From: a virus
Direction: 5' to 3' (one strand)
DNA length: 45,363 bases
IMG/VR virus record: IMGVR_UViG_3300010885_074422
Span: 1 to 45,363 of that record
The notes under the pieces are model-generated. The model saw only the letters and a program-made list of their open reading frames with translations, was not told where the DNA came from and did no database searches. The position numbers were made by a program, and so were the translations under genes. Each line of letters opens with the position of its first letter. Positions within the stretch are counted from its first letter, which is position 1. Below, in pieces: positions 24,629 through 33,433 of the stretch.

Positions 24629-25397
24629 TACTATTAGTAGTTTCTGGCACGGCCCATTATCAAAATTAGAACTTTTAACGCTAGAAAGTTTTATTGAAAA
24701 TGGTCATGAATTTGACCTATACATGTATGAAGCACCAAACATAAAAATTAATAAAAAGGTAAATCTAAAAGATGCAAATGAAATAGTACCAAGAAATAAG
24801 CTATTTACCTACAAAGGGTACGGGGACTGTAGAGTTGGAAGCCTTGGCGGATTTAGTGATATTTTTAGATACTATTTAATATATAAAAAAGGGGGATGGT
24901 ATGTTGATATGGATGTAACTTGTCTCAATAGTTTTAATGATATATCTGCTCCTTATGTCTTTAAAAAACATAAAACCTGTGGAACTGTGGCTAATGTTTT
25001 AAAATGTCCAAAAGAGTGTGATTTTTTAAAAGATTTAATAGTGGAAACAGAGCAAAGAGTTACCGAATTAAATAGTCACTGGGCATTACCATTGGAAATA
25101 CTCAATAACCATGTAAAAGATAAGGAACTTACTAATTATATTACAGAAAAAAATTTATTTGGTGATGATGATCCAGAGGAAATTAAAGCATTAAAATTTG
25201 GAAATTATTTTTTAATAAAAGACTGCCTTCCAAGCAATGCAATTCATTGGTGTAAAGAGTCTTCATATGGTACTTGGGATTTATCAATGAGATACATGAA
25301 TGCCTGGGGTGATCCCATACCCCTTACACTATATTATAATTTACTAGAAAAATTTGGCCTAATTTATAGCGACACTCGTAAACCGGTTAGTTTTTAA
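24612..25397 (+). CDS. Glycosyltransferase, DXD sugar-transferase (GT32-like)
   Basis: 261 residues. The hallmark segment is FSDIFRYYLIYKKGGWYVDM with DMD at 99-101, as in the Gly_transf_sug/GT32 family ('SD..RY..L...GG.Y.D.D'). The start ISSFWHGPLSKLELLTLESF also fits ('P..IW...LP.......SW...'). It should transfer a sugar from a nucleotide-sugar donor using a metal ion. It is the first gene of the surface-chemistry island and overlaps the gene before it by 17 bp. No signal peptide or membrane segment is seen. Confidence 0.82.
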   Translation: MSYQANTISSFWHGPLSKLELLTLESFIENGHEFDLYMYEAPNIKINKKVNLKDANEIVPRNKLFTYKGYGDCRVGSLGGFSDIFRYYLIYKKGGWYVDMDVTCLNSFNDISAPYVFKKHKTCGTVANVLKCPKECDFLKDLIVETEQRVTELNSHWALPLEILNNHVKDKELTNYITEKNLFGDDDPEEIKALKFGNYFLIKDCLPSNAIHWCKESSYGTWDLSMRYMNAWGDPIPLTLYYNLLEKFGLIYSDTRKPVSF

Positions 25398-25403
25398 TAA
25401 ATA
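25396..25403 (+). promoter_or_regulatory. Late promoter motif AATAAATA
   Basis: AATAAATA overlaps the TAA stop of the GT32-like gene and ends 7 nt before the ATG at 25411. Confidence 0.6.
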
Positions 25404-25410
25404 TATACAT

Positions 25411-26367
25411 ATGGCACAAGAGTATTATCATATAGGTGTTGCTTGCGATAGAGGATATGAAACCTATGTATACAATCTAATAAAAACAAGTATCAAATTT
25501 TATACAGGTACGACACCTCTACTCTTTGAAGTATTAACTAATGATTTTGATTATAGTTTTAGTAAGGTTACTTCCCTGGATACAGGTGATCATAAAGTAG
25601 TTCTTACTTATGCAGATCAAGCCTATCATGATAAGTATCAAATTCCGTTTGATTTTAAGAAAAAATATTTACTACCTGATGATAAAATTAATGCTCTTAA
25701 GAAATTGAATGTAGATCTAAAGGAAGAAAATACGCTTAAAGCGCTAAGATTTATGGGCAATGTTACCTCTCCATATAAAAAGTACGTAATATTTGACGCC
25801 GATATGTTAGTTGCAGGTGATCTAAAAGAAATTTTTGAATTTGATTTAAAAGATAATTACGTAGCTTCTTGTAAGTCATATTTTTACTCAAGTAATGATC
25901 AAACAGAAGCACAATTTAACAATAAGGTTGAAGAAGGTCTAGTTGCAAATAGACTAGCTATACCGTTCTCCCTCTTCAATGTACCAAATATGCAAAAAGA
26001 CATGATTTGCCATAAAATTCTTGAAGTTGCCCAACAGCGGCTTGACGAAAACATAGATTTATTATTTAACGGTTATAGTAATTATATAGGATCAGCTGTT
26101 TTCTTTGGAAAAATATTTTCAGAATTAGTAGGCAGTAGGATAGACTTTCTTCCTAGCACCTGGGCCTATGACGCACATAGCCTAAGAGATGATAGATTGA
26201 ATGATGGAGGTATAATAGATTACTTCAAGTCAAACGCCCCAAAGCTTTATCATTTTAGTTCTAGAAATGCAGACAATTCAACAGATACAAGTCTACTAGC
26301 TGCGGAGAACGTTTTTATTAAAAAAGACTACTATAACACAGTGCTAGATAATCTTCTTAATGATTGA
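25411..26367 (+). CDS. Glycosyltransferase, GT8-like (GT-A fold)
   Basis: 318 residues. The metal-binding DXD is in KKYVIFDADMLVAGDLKEIF (Asp129/Asp131), the standard GT8 layout ('K.IYLDAD.LV..DL..L'). The downstream segment PKLYHFSSRNADNS resembles the family's final His-containing block. It has its own late promoter motif. Donor and acceptor are unknown. The 3' end overlaps the next small gene by 8 bp. Confidence 0.8.
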   Translation: MAQEYYHIGVACDRGYETYVYNLIKTSIKFYTGTTPLLFEVLTNDFDYSFSKVTSLDTGDHKVVLTYADQAYHDKYQIPFDFKKKYLLPDDKINALKKLNVDLKEENTLKALRFMGNVTSPYKKYVIFDADMLVAGDLKEIFEFDLKDNYVASCKSYFYSSNDQTEAQFNNKVEEGLVANRLAIPFSLFNVPNMQKDMICHKILEVAQQRLDENIDLLFNGYSNYIGSAVFFGKIFSELVGSRIDFLPSTWAYDAHSLRDDRLNDGGIIDYFKSNAPKLYHFSSRNADNSTDTSLLAAENVFIKKDYYNTVLDNLLND

Positions 26368-26566
26368 TAGAGAAGTAGACATTTTAAATTTTTTTAATTT
26401 TGACAAAAAATGCCCTGACACAATTATGAATTGTGAGGAATTACGCAAAGAGTTTGATGTAAGAAACGAAAGACTTAAAAAATTTAATGTCTGTTATGAT
26501 TGCTCTTTAAACTCGCTAAAATCCTTTTTTGTATCTAAAATAAAATTTATTGGCATTACGAATTAG
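26360..26566 (+). CDS. Small Cys-containing protein, possible zinc ribbon
   Basis: 68 residues with four Cys in two clusters (KKCPDTIMNCEEL and VCYDCSLNSLK). The second, CxxC followed by LNSLKSFFVSKI, resembles small phage zinc-binding proteins. It is translationally coupled to the GT8-like gene. Function unknown. Confidence 0.55.
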   Translation: MIDREVDILNFFNFDKKCPDTIMNCEELRKEFDVRNERLKKFNVCYDCSLNSLKSFFVSKIKFIGITN

Positions 26567-26586
26567 AGGCATTTTTTTTAAACGTA

Positions 26587-26594
26587 TATAAATA
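26587..26594 (+). promoter_or_regulatory. Late promoter motif TATAAATA before desaturase 1
   Basis: Perfect TATAAATA ending 5 nt before the ATG at 26600. A weak stem (ATAAA 26588-26592 with TTTAT 26597-26601) would pair the promoter bases with the first two bases of the start codon. Confidence 0.7.
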
Positions 26595-26599
26595 TCTTT

Positions 26600-27646
26600 A
26601 TGAGCTTAAAGGCTGACGACAAATTTATTGGTGATGATCATTATAAGCATCCTTTTTTTCTGTCCTCAAGTATAATGGATCAAAACTGGTTTAAAAAAAA
26701 GATAAAGGAATTAAACAGACCAAACGTTTTTGCAAGTTTAGGTCAAATTTTATTTGAACATTCTATTATTTTCTTAACAATACTTCTTAATGCTCTTTAT
26801 CCCAACCCATGGCTATATATTCCCTCTGTTATGATTATAGGAAGCAGGTTTCATGCTTTATTTATCGTCATGCACGACGGCGCACATTATAGAGTATCAA
26901 AGATAAGGTGGTTAAACGAATTCATTACTCAAGTACTTATTTGTATACCTTTATTCGCAAATCTAAGAGACTGGCGCAGAGCACACTTTGCCCATCATAG
27001 AAATCCTAATACTAATGAAGACCCTGACCTTGTAATACGGTTTGGTAATCCAGAATACATCTTGCCGAAGAAAGTAAAGGACTTTATAGTAGTATTAACT
27101 TCTCATATGTTTGGATTAAAGATGATTAAGACGCTTTTCTCACCATATATGAAAATTAAAGATAAACTATTTTACTTTGGCACATCATTTATGAGCCCGG
27201 TAATGGCAGCCCCGCCAGTAGATAAATCACATATTGCCTACTACAGTAAAATAGAAAAATTTATCATAATTATGACGTACTTTATATGTTTAGGGGTAAT
27301 TGTATATTTAAAAGTATTTACAATGTTTTTATTATTTTGGGTCTTACCGATGATTTTATGGACACATTTTATTTCAAAGTTAAGATCTTTTTCCGAACAC
27401 GGCGGTCTAGATAATTCATCATTATATCAAAGAAGTAGAACTCTATATACAACTTTACTCGATAAGACAATCCTAGGGTATGCTTGGAATGTGGGGTTAC
27501 ATTTGGATCATCATCTATTTCCAGGAGTTCCATCCTATAGACTGAAAAAACTGCATAACATAATTAAACAATTATCACCATATAAGGAGCATGCACATAT
27601 AACAAAACATGGCATCTTTGGCGTTATAAAGGAATGTACAATATGA
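26600..27646 (+). CDS. Membrane fatty-acid desaturase-superfamily enzyme (copy 1)
   Basis: 348 residues. All three His boxes are present: HDGAH at 92-96, HFAHH at 129-133 and HLDHH at 301-305, the last followed by LFPGVPSYRLKKLH, as in family PF00487 di-iron desaturases and hydroxylases. Hydrophobic spans near residues 53-90, 107-120 and 220-250 fit the usual four-helix membrane topology. It should introduce a double bond or hydroxyl into a lipid with O2 and a reductant. It has its own late promoter motif and is followed by a paralogue. The precise substrate cannot be told. Confidence 0.88.
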   Translation: MSLKADDKFIGDDHYKHPFFLSSSIMDQNWFKKKIKELNRPNVFASLGQILFEHSIIFLTILLNALYPNPWLYIPSVMIIGSRFHALFIVMHDGAHYRVSKIRWLNEFITQVLICIPLFANLRDWRRAHFAHHRNPNTNEDPDLVIRFGNPEYILPKKVKDFIVVLTSHMFGLKMIKTLFSPYMKIKDKLFYFGTSFMSPVMAAPPVDKSHIAYYSKIEKFIIIMTYFICLGVIVYLKVFTMFLLFWVLPMILWTHFISKLRSFSEHGGLDNSSLYQRSRTLYTTLLDKTILGYAWNVGLHLDHHLFPGVPSYRLKKLHNIIKQLSPYKEHAHITKHGIFGVIKECTI

Positions 27647-28674
27647 ATGAGGATATAAAATCTCGTAGCGATTTTTATACAGGTAAAATAACAAGCGAAA
27701 TTAACAATACAATATCAAATGAACAAGTTGACTTAAAGTCCTTATCTAAACCTAATACATGTGCTAGTTTAGGTCAAATTTTTTTAGAATATATTGGTAT
27801 TGCTACTGCTATTATTTTATGTATAAAATTTTGGTCTATTCCTCTGTATGTATTAACGGTAATGTTTATAGCATGTAGACAGCATGCCCTAGGCGTTATA
27901 ATGCATGACGGGGTTCATTATAAGATAGCAAAGAATAAACTATTAAATGATATTATTACAGAGTACTTAATCGCTATTCCAATATTTACGCCTATGCTAG
28001 ATTGGCGAAGAGCACATTTTACACACCATCGTAATCCTAATACAGAAGAAGACCCTGATTGGGTAATAAAGCTAAATAATCCTGAGTGGAAATTTCCAAA
28101 ATCTAAGTTGGGCTTCATATCAACGGTCTTGAGATATAGCTGCGGTATTTTTATCATAGGTATTTTCTTTAGTAGGAGATTAAAATGGCAACAAAAGCTA
28201 AAATATTTTTGTAAAGCGTTCTTAGGTACCCGTCCAAGCCCAAAATTACCAACAGAAAAGCCAATGAAACCAAAAAGACATAATTACATTATAAATACCA
28301 TCTTGTATTTGACTATATTATCCTTAATAATATATTTTGGATTTTTCAAATTGTTCATATTATACTATATAGTACCGGCATTTATGTGGGCACCTCTACT
28401 TACAAGAATAAGATCAATAGCTGAACATTTTGGCGTTGAAAATGATAATGTGTACGATAAGAGTCGCACCATGTATCCTAATATTATTGATAAACTATTT
28501 CTAGGGGCCAGTTGGAATATAAATTATCATCTGGATCATCATCTATATCCTAGCGTGCCATCCTACAGGCTAAAAAAACTGCATAACAAGATAAAGGATT
28601 TACCAGAGTATAGAGCAAGAGCACATATCACAACAAATGGGTTTTATGGAGTATTTAGAGAATGTACAGGCTAA
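27643..28674 (+). CDS. Membrane fatty-acid desaturase-superfamily enzyme (copy 2)
   Basis: 343 residues from the ATG at 27643, chosen because it overlaps the preceding TGA (ATGA) and has AAAGGA about 9 nt before it; ATG 27634 is in frame but has no room for a ribosome site. His boxes: HDGVH at 88-92, HFTHH at 125-129 and HLDHH at 296-300. It is clearly a paralogue of copy 1 (PN..ASLGQI, DWRRAHF.HHRNPNT.EDPD, HLDHHL.P.VPSYRLKKLHN). All metal ligands are intact in both, so both are probably active. Divergence in the loops suggests different lipid substrates. Confidence 0.87.
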   Translation: MNEDIKSRSDFYTGKITSEINNTISNEQVDLKSLSKPNTCASLGQIFLEYIGIATAIILCIKFWSIPLYVLTVMFIACRQHALGVIMHDGVHYKIAKNKLLNDIITEYLIAIPIFTPMLDWRRAHFTHHRNPNTEEDPDWVIKLNNPEWKFPKSKLGFISTVLRYSCGIFIIGIFFSRRLKWQQKLKYFCKAFLGTRPSPKLPTEKPMKPKRHNYIINTILYLTILSLIIYFGFFKLFILYYIVPAFMWAPLLTRIRSIAEHFGVENDNVYDKSRTMYPNIIDKLFLGASWNINYHLDHHLYPSVPSYRLKKLHNKIKDLPEYRARAHITTNGFYGVFRECTG

Positions 28675-29159
28675 CTCCTCCTCCGCCTAAAGACAGTGAA
28701 ATACCAGATGTTTATACTACAGACGTTATTTCTGAAGAAGATTATGAATTTACATACAATCTGATATGTAGACGGCTAAAAGATCCAAAATCTTATATAA
28801 AATACATAACAAACCCTGAAATCCCCACGCTAGATCAGCATAAAGATTATGTAAAAAATAATTTTTATTTGTACAGGATAGGCTACGTAAATGATGTAAG
28901 GATAGGCTGTGGCTGTATAGATAAAAAATATTTTCTCGGAATGTATTATGATAATAATGCAATAAAATCGTTACTTAGATCTGGTATTAGGCTGGATATT
29001 GCCGATACTAACCAAAAGTATTTTGATATTTTAGTTTCAAATTTTCCAAGAGGTACTAAAATTTTTAGCTATGTTAGTCCACATCATACTTTATCATTAA
29101 GAGGCGCTAGCAAACTTATGGAACAAGTAGCAGTATTGTATGGATATGAACGTGAATAA
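28662..29159 (+). CDS. GNAT-like N-acetyltransferase
   Basis: 165 residues. The IPTLDQHKDYVKNNFYLYRI stretch and the later 'G.CGCIDKKYFLGM' and 'FPRGTKIFSYVSPHHTLSLRG' follow the GNAT order seen in sugar N-acetyltransferases of the FlmH/RimJ type ('P...QH..W....Y...Y.I', 'I.P.N..S...F.K.GF'). The acetyl-CoA loop is poorly conserved, so activity is uncertain. It overlaps genes on both sides. Next to an aminotransferase and a deacetylase it may acetylate an amino sugar; that is inference. Confidence 0.58.
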   Translation: MYRLTPPPPKDSEIPDVYTTDVISEEDYEFTYNLICRRLKDPKSYIKYITNPEIPTLDQHKDYVKNNFYLYRIGYVNDVRIGCGCIDKKYFLGMYYDNNAIKSLLRSGIRLDIADTNQKYFDILVSNFPRGTKIFSYVSPHHTLSLRGASKLMEQVAVLYGYERE

Positions 29160-30024
29160 AACAGTTACATATAAAATTAATAATAAACAAGTTAGTTTTG
29201 ATGTTACTGCAGAAAGAATTGATTATGGCAAATACGAAAATATTTTTCTTAGCGATGATAATCTCATTCAACGCGCTAGTTGGTTTGCAAACGGTTATAC
29301 GATAGAGCCGTTTTTAACTGAAGAAAAATATACATTATTATATGAATTTATCGTTGATTTATTTAAAAAGAATCTATCTAATTTAACTACAAAAAATTTA
29401 AACGAGTTTACTTTAGAGAAATATCATGAATATGTAAATGATGATACGCATATTAAATTTATTAAGGCTGTAACAGCAACAAGTAAAGGCGCTAACGGTA
29501 TAAAGCTTTCCTGCTTACCGTTTAGCTATAGAGACATTGATCACAATATAAGTGAGACATGCAACAGGGATATTAGTTGTAAAAACTTATTTACAGATTG
29601 CTTTTGGCTTAGAGTTGTAAGACCGAATGCTAAAGGAGATAATAATCCCCCTCATAAGGATGGCTATCTTCGTAGAAACAGGTGTATGGTCAATATGTAC
29701 GTTGGTGTTGCTGGTAGTAACGAGCATAGTTCACTGCCATTTGTACCAAATAGCCATTTACTTTCAGAAAAATTTATTGAACGTACTTATGGACAGACAC
29801 TTGTAAATGGTAAAAAATTTACTAATCCTGCTGTAACAGGGTTATATAGGAAGGAAATAGAAATGATAACACCTAATCCTGGCAGAAACCAGGCTTTAAT
29901 TTTTACACCCTATATGATTCACGGTGGTGGAAAAAATTTAAATTCTTCCTTAACACGTATTTCTATAGAAATGAGATTTAAGCCAAGGCGACTAGAAAAA
30001 TATTTTGGTTTCTATAATAACTAG
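29140..30024 (+). CDS. 2-oxoglutarate/Fe(II) oxygenase, phytanoyl-CoA dioxygenase-like
   Basis: 294 residues. The iron triad is visible: His172 and Asp174 in PPHKDGYLRRN and His261 in TPYMIHGGGKN; Arg273 in LTRISIEMRF is the usual 2-oxoglutarate anchor. Similar PhyH-type enzymes are common in marine T4-like phages. They hydroxylate an unactivated carbon using O2 and 2-oxoglutarate. The start could be ATG 29140 or 29146, both inside the end of the acetyltransferase gene. The target may be a sugar, lipid or cofactor of the island. Confidence 0.78.
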   Translation: MDMNVNKTVTYKINNKQVSFDVTAERIDYGKYENIFLSDDNLIQRASWFANGYTIEPFLTEEKYTLLYEFIVDLFKKNLSNLTTKNLNEFTLEKYHEYVNDDTHIKFIKAVTATSKGANGIKLSCLPFSYRDIDHNISETCNRDISCKNLFTDCFWLRVVRPNAKGDNNPPHKDGYLRRNRCMVNMYVGVAGSNEHSSLPFVPNSHLLSEKFIERTYGQTLVNGKKFTNPAVTGLYRKEIEMITPNPGRNQALIFTPYMIHGGGKNLNSSLTRISIEMRFKPRRLEKYFGFYNN

Positions 30025-30054
30025 ATTTTTTTTTAATTAATAATAGTATATATT

Positions 30055-30678
30055 ATGCCATTTGATGTTGTAGATAAATTTGAGCAGACTATCGCCGAGT
30101 ACGCAGGTGCACCCTATGGTGTAGCAGTCGATAGCTGTACAAATGCATTGTTCTTAAGCTTAATGTACAGAAAAATAAAAGGTAAAGAAGTTACAATACC
30201 ATCTAAGACATATATTTCTGTTCCTTGCTCCATAGTTCACGCCGGCGGACTAGTTAAATTCAGTAATAATGCTTGGTCCGGCTGTTACGAGCTAGAACCA
30301 TTCAAAATCTACGATAGTGCTAAAAGGTTTAAGGAGGGTATGTTTATTAAGAACTCTCTATATTGCTTGTCATTTCATATAAAAAAGCATATACCCATTG
30401 GCCGTGGCGGTATGATACTTACTGATGATATTAATGCTCGTGATTGGCTAAGATTAGCACGTTATAATGGTAGATTACCCCAGCCATATACTAACGAGGG
30501 AGTTTTTAAAATGGTTGGCTGGAATTTTTATATGCCACCAGAATCAGCTGCACGCGGATTATGGTTATTCAATACTACAGCGACAAGAAATACAGAAGAC
30601 CTGCCAGAGGATTATCCAGATCTATCCAAATATCAATTTAATGATAGTGGTTCAGAATTAACTCAACAGACTGGTTAA
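30055..30678 (+). CDS. Short DegT/DnrJ/EryC1-type PLP aminotransferase-like protein
   Basis: 207 residues. The N-terminal FEQTIAEYAGAPYGVAVDSC followed by TNALFLSL is the DegT start ('FE..FA.Y.G....VAV.SGT.AL.L.L'). The PLP lysine segment SFHIKKHIPIGRGGMILTDD is intact. The family is normally ~370 residues; here the C-terminal domain is nearly absent, giving a mini-protein with a short hydrophilic tail (DSGSELTQQTG). It could be an active compact version forming dimers or a derivative with another role. DegT enzymes make amino sugars. The end overlaps the opposite-strand gene by 21 bp. Confidence 0.75.
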   Translation: MPFDVVDKFEQTIAEYAGAPYGVAVDSCTNALFLSLMYRKIKGKEVTIPSKTYISVPCSIVHAGGLVKFSNNAWSGCYELEPFKIYDSAKRFKEGMFIKNSLYCLSFHIKKHIPIGRGGMILTDDINARDWLRLARYNGRLPQPYTNEGVFKMVGWNFYMPPESAARGLWLFNTTATRNTEDLPEDYPDLSKYQFNDSGSELTQQTG

Positions 30679-31458
30679 AATAGTATTGTATTTAAATAGT
30701 AGTCTGTATAAAAACTTTGCATCTGTATTATCAATTACATGTTTACAGTATTTTTTTTCTAAATATTCATCTTTATCTTGGTCTAGACCAATATTATGCC
30801 AAGGCTTTATTCCTCCAGCAAAGTGATAAATTACAGCACTATCAAAATTACTTTCATTCATAAAGGGTGTACTTAAAAAATACTTTGAGGGAAGCAGTTT
30901 GTATGTGTCTTTAAAATATAAATTAAAGGTAGATTGATTACCTAACCATTTTCTTGATTTCATCACTTCAAGCATTTTTGCAATTGTATGCTCTGTACAA
31001 AATTTTCTATCTATAACCATAACACCACAATTAAAACCATGTTCAAAACCTAAAGGTGCTCGTTCTTCACTGGCCATATGGTGATAACACGCTAGAAAAT
31101 CACCCGGCGTATTAAAAATTTCTGAAATATTGCCAGTACAAAGCATATCTACATCAAAAAAAATTATTTTTTCGTAGTCTGTTAAGGTAAAAATTTGTAA
31201 CCTATTAGCAGGGTTAACATTCCATTGCCTAGCTCCTGAAAATGTAATATTGCTAAATCTAGCCTTATCTATAGGTAAAAATTTAAAATACTTGTAGACG
31301 GATAATAATTCTGATCTATCCTTATCTGAAAACATCTCTTCTTCAAAAATAATATAGTCATAATTTATATCAGGGTTATTTTTTATTATACTCTTTATGA
31401 AAACTTTTAAGCCTAAAATATAGTCTTTTGTTAGTGTTGAAACAAAAGCAATATTCAT
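30658..31458 (-). CDS. Glycosyltransferase, GT8-like
   Basis: 266 residues. DXD at 102-104 in YEKIIFFDVDMLCTGNISEI; then HGFNCGVMVIDRKF and WLGNQSTFNLYF, the GT8 acceptor-side blocks ('FN.GVM..N', 'DQ..LN..F'). The penultimate part VIYHFAGGIKPWHN has the His of the final motif. This is the clearest glycogenin/GT8-type protein in the window. It is on the opposite strand to the rest of the island and convergent with the aminotransferase. Acceptor unknown. Confidence 0.85.
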   Translation of the reverse strand: MNIAFVSTLTKDYILGLKVFIKSIIKNNPDINYDYIIFEEEMFSDKDRSELLSVYKYFKFLPIDKARFSNITFSGARQWNVNPANRLQIFTLTDYEKIIFFDVDMLCTGNISEIFNTPGDFLACYHHMASEERAPLGFEHGFNCGVMVIDRKFCTEHTIAKMLEVMKSRKWLGNQSTFNLYFKDTYKLLPSKYFLSTPFMNESNFDSAVIYHFAGGIKPWHNIGLDQDKDEYLEKKYCKHVIDNTDAKFLYRLLFKYNTILTSLLS

Positions 31459-31522
31459 ATGGTATTTAAAATAAATTTAAATATTTCCAGGTCTGGAATT
31501 TATAACTTATTATAATATAATA

Positions 31523-32182
31523 ATGTATATGGGTAATTATGTCCTTGTCGTCGTACCTCATGCTGACGATGAAGTATTGATGTGCGGGGGCAGTATTGCT
31601 AAGCATCTAGAGAGTGAAGACAGGGTCGATGTTGTTATACTTCAAAAAAATAGAAATAGCCGTACACAGAATCAGCTTGTGTGTGCAAATGCTGCAAAAA
31701 AGGTATTAAATTACACCAACTTACACCTACTTAATATTGATAATAGCCTATTTTCATCAAATTTTGTACATGTTAAGGATTCATTAGAAAATTTTTTAAC
31801 TGATGTAGATACACCGGACATTGTATATACAGTTTCACCGTTTGATAATCACCAAGACCATCAAATGCTATATAAAGTTATATCTGTTGTATTCAGAATA
31901 CATGGCGATAGGCCAGCAAAAAAAATATTATGCGGGGAAACTATTTCTTCTACTGATAGATCTTTTAAGTATTTCTCTTCCTTTAATCCCAATTGTTACA
32001 ATACACTGGTTGAGCGCCATATAGATTTAAAGGTCGAAGCTCTAAAACAATATAAGGATGAGATGTTTTCTATGCCGCATCCTCGCTCTGAAGAAAGTGT
32101 TCGCTCTCTAGCTAAAGTAAGAGGTATTGAATGTAATCATTATTTTGCAGAAGCATTTTGCTGTGTGAGGGACATAACATGA
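31523..32182 (+). CDS. PIG-L/LmbE-family deacetylase
   Basis: 219 residues. Zinc-site motifs: VVPHADDEVLMCGGSIAKH (His13, Asp15, Asp16) and FDNHQDHQML (His110, His113). The family removes acetyl groups from N-acetylglucosamine-type substrates (PIG-L, MshB, BshB). Length is normal. The gap 31459-31522 before it is A/T-rich with a TATAAT at 31511-31516 but no convincing -35 box. It is coupled to the epimerase by an ATGA overlap, so the two probably act on the same sugar. Confidence 0.85.
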   Translation: MYMGNYVLVVVPHADDEVLMCGGSIAKHLESEDRVDVVILQKNRNSRTQNQLVCANAAKKVLNYTNLHLLNIDNSLFSSNFVHVKDSLENFLTDVDTPDIVYTVSPFDNHQDHQMLYKVISVVFRIHGDRPAKKILCGETISSTDRSFKYFSSFNPNCYNTLVERHIDLKVEALKQYKDEMFSMPHPRSEESVRSLAKVRGIECNHYFAEAFCCVRDIT

Positions 32183-33042
32183 AAATTTTATTAACAGGCG
32201 GTTGCGGGTTCATAGGCGGCAATGTAAAAGAATATTTGCAGAGTAAAGGGTTTGATATTATTAATTACGACTTAAAGCAAGGTTTAAATCTCCTGGATAC
32301 CTTAGCCTTAGAAAGGCATATTATCAAGGCTGATATGGTGTTGCATATAGCTGCACAAGCTAATTTAAACGAGATGACAGACCTAGATGGTGCTAGAAAA
32401 GGAGTTGAGTTTAATGTTTACGGTACACATAATGTCTGTTTTTTGTGTGCCAAGCATAAGAAAAAGCTTATATATGCATCAACTGTATGTGTTTACGGTA
32501 ACATGAAAGGCAAATCTATAGCTGACGGTGCTGTTAACCCTTCTGAGCTATATGCGTATAGTAAGTACGCCGGAGAACAACTTGTCAAGGGATATTCATC
32601 AAATTTTGGACTGGAGTATATTATTTTAAGATTTGCTACAACTTACGGGCCAGGCATGAGGGATGTTCTCGGTACATCTATTTTTATAAAGCAGGCTAAA
32701 GATAGTAAAGATATTACAGTCCACGGTAATGGTAAGCAAACAAGAACCCTTACACATGTGAGAGACATCGTCTATGGCTGTTTTAACGCTATTACTATGT
32801 TTGATAAATGTAAAAATAATACCTTTAATATCTCTCAAAGTGAACGTGTTTCTGCATTAAAAATGGCTAAAGATATCAAGAAAATTACTAACAGTAAATC
32901 TAGGATAGTCTTTGTAGAACAAAGACAGAATCAAACTTTTGACGAAGATATATGTCTTAAGAAGACGGCCAAATTACTTAAATGGAAGCCTAAAATCTCA
33001 TGGCTGGTAGGAATCAAAGATACAATAGATAATTTAGAATAA
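32179..33042 (+). CDS. NAD-dependent sugar epimerase/dehydratase (extended SDR)
   Basis: 287 residues from ATG 32179, which overlaps the previous TGA (the frame is also open to a TTG at 32158). Rossmann motif GGCGFIGGNV, the AAQANLN region, and the catalytic YAYSKYAGEQL (YxxxK). RFATTYGPGMR is the usual substrate-side block. These enzymes epimerise or dehydrate nucleotide-linked sugars. Together with DegT, GNAT, PIG-L and glycosyltransferases it gives most of a sugar-tailoring pathway. Confidence 0.87.
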   Translation: MKILLTGGCGFIGGNVKEYLQSKGFDIINYDLKQGLNLLDTLALERHIIKADMVLHIAAQANLNEMTDLDGARKGVEFNVYGTHNVCFLCAKHKKKLIYASTVCVYGNMKGKSIADGAVNPSELYAYSKYAGEQLVKGYSSNFGLEYIILRFATTYGPGMRDVLGTSIFIKQAKDSKDITVHGNGKQTRTLTHVRDIVYGCFNAITMFDKCKNNTFNISQSERVSALKMAKDIKKITNSKSRIVFVEQRQNQTFDEDICLKKTAKLLKWKPKISWLVGIKDTIDNLE

Positions 33043-33045
33043 ATA
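33038..33045 (+). promoter_or_regulatory. Late promoter motif AATAAATA
   Basis: AATAAATA includes the TAA stop of the epimerase gene and ends 7 nt before the ATG at 33053. Confidence 0.6.
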
Positions 33046-33052
33046 TATAATA

Positions 33053-33433
33053 ATGAAGCATCGTTGGCAGCCCAGGATTGATCAATGGATTCCTGAAAGC
33101 TTTGCCGGTAATACTGAGCGTGTACCGGATGCTCAGAAGTTTGTACCGCCCCCTCATTTAAATGATTATGTCGGGACACAATCTTATGCACCAGGCGAAG
33201 GTGAAGAGATGAAAGTTAATATCTCTGGATTTGGAAAGCTTTCGATTAAAGAGATAAAGAACAAAATTCACGATCTCTTAAAGGGTGTATTAGATTTAGT
33301 AGATAGTGATAAGGTTTCGGATATAGAGCAATTGGAGCATCGTCTATTCAAGGCTCCAGAATTACAAAATATTGTTAAAGAGTATATAGCAAATATAAAG
33401 AAATTGAAAGCTGATAGCTCCGGATTAACCTAA
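33053..33433 (+). CDS. Probable late phage protein, unknown
   Basis: 126 residues. The first 55 are Pro/Trp-rich and extended (RWQPRIDQWIPESFAGNTER); the rest is helical (KEIKNKIHDLLKGVLDLVDS) with a possible coiled coil. Late promoter motif ahead. Its TAA shares one base with the ATG of the next gene (TAATG). A virion or assembly protein is possible. Family not recognised. Confidence 0.55.
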   Translation: MKHRWQPRIDQWIPESFAGNTERVPDAQKFVPPPHLNDYVGTQSYAPGEGEEMKVNISGFGKLSIKEIKNKIHDLLKGVLDLVDSDKVSDIEQLEHRLFKAPELQNIVKEYIANIKKLKADSSGLT

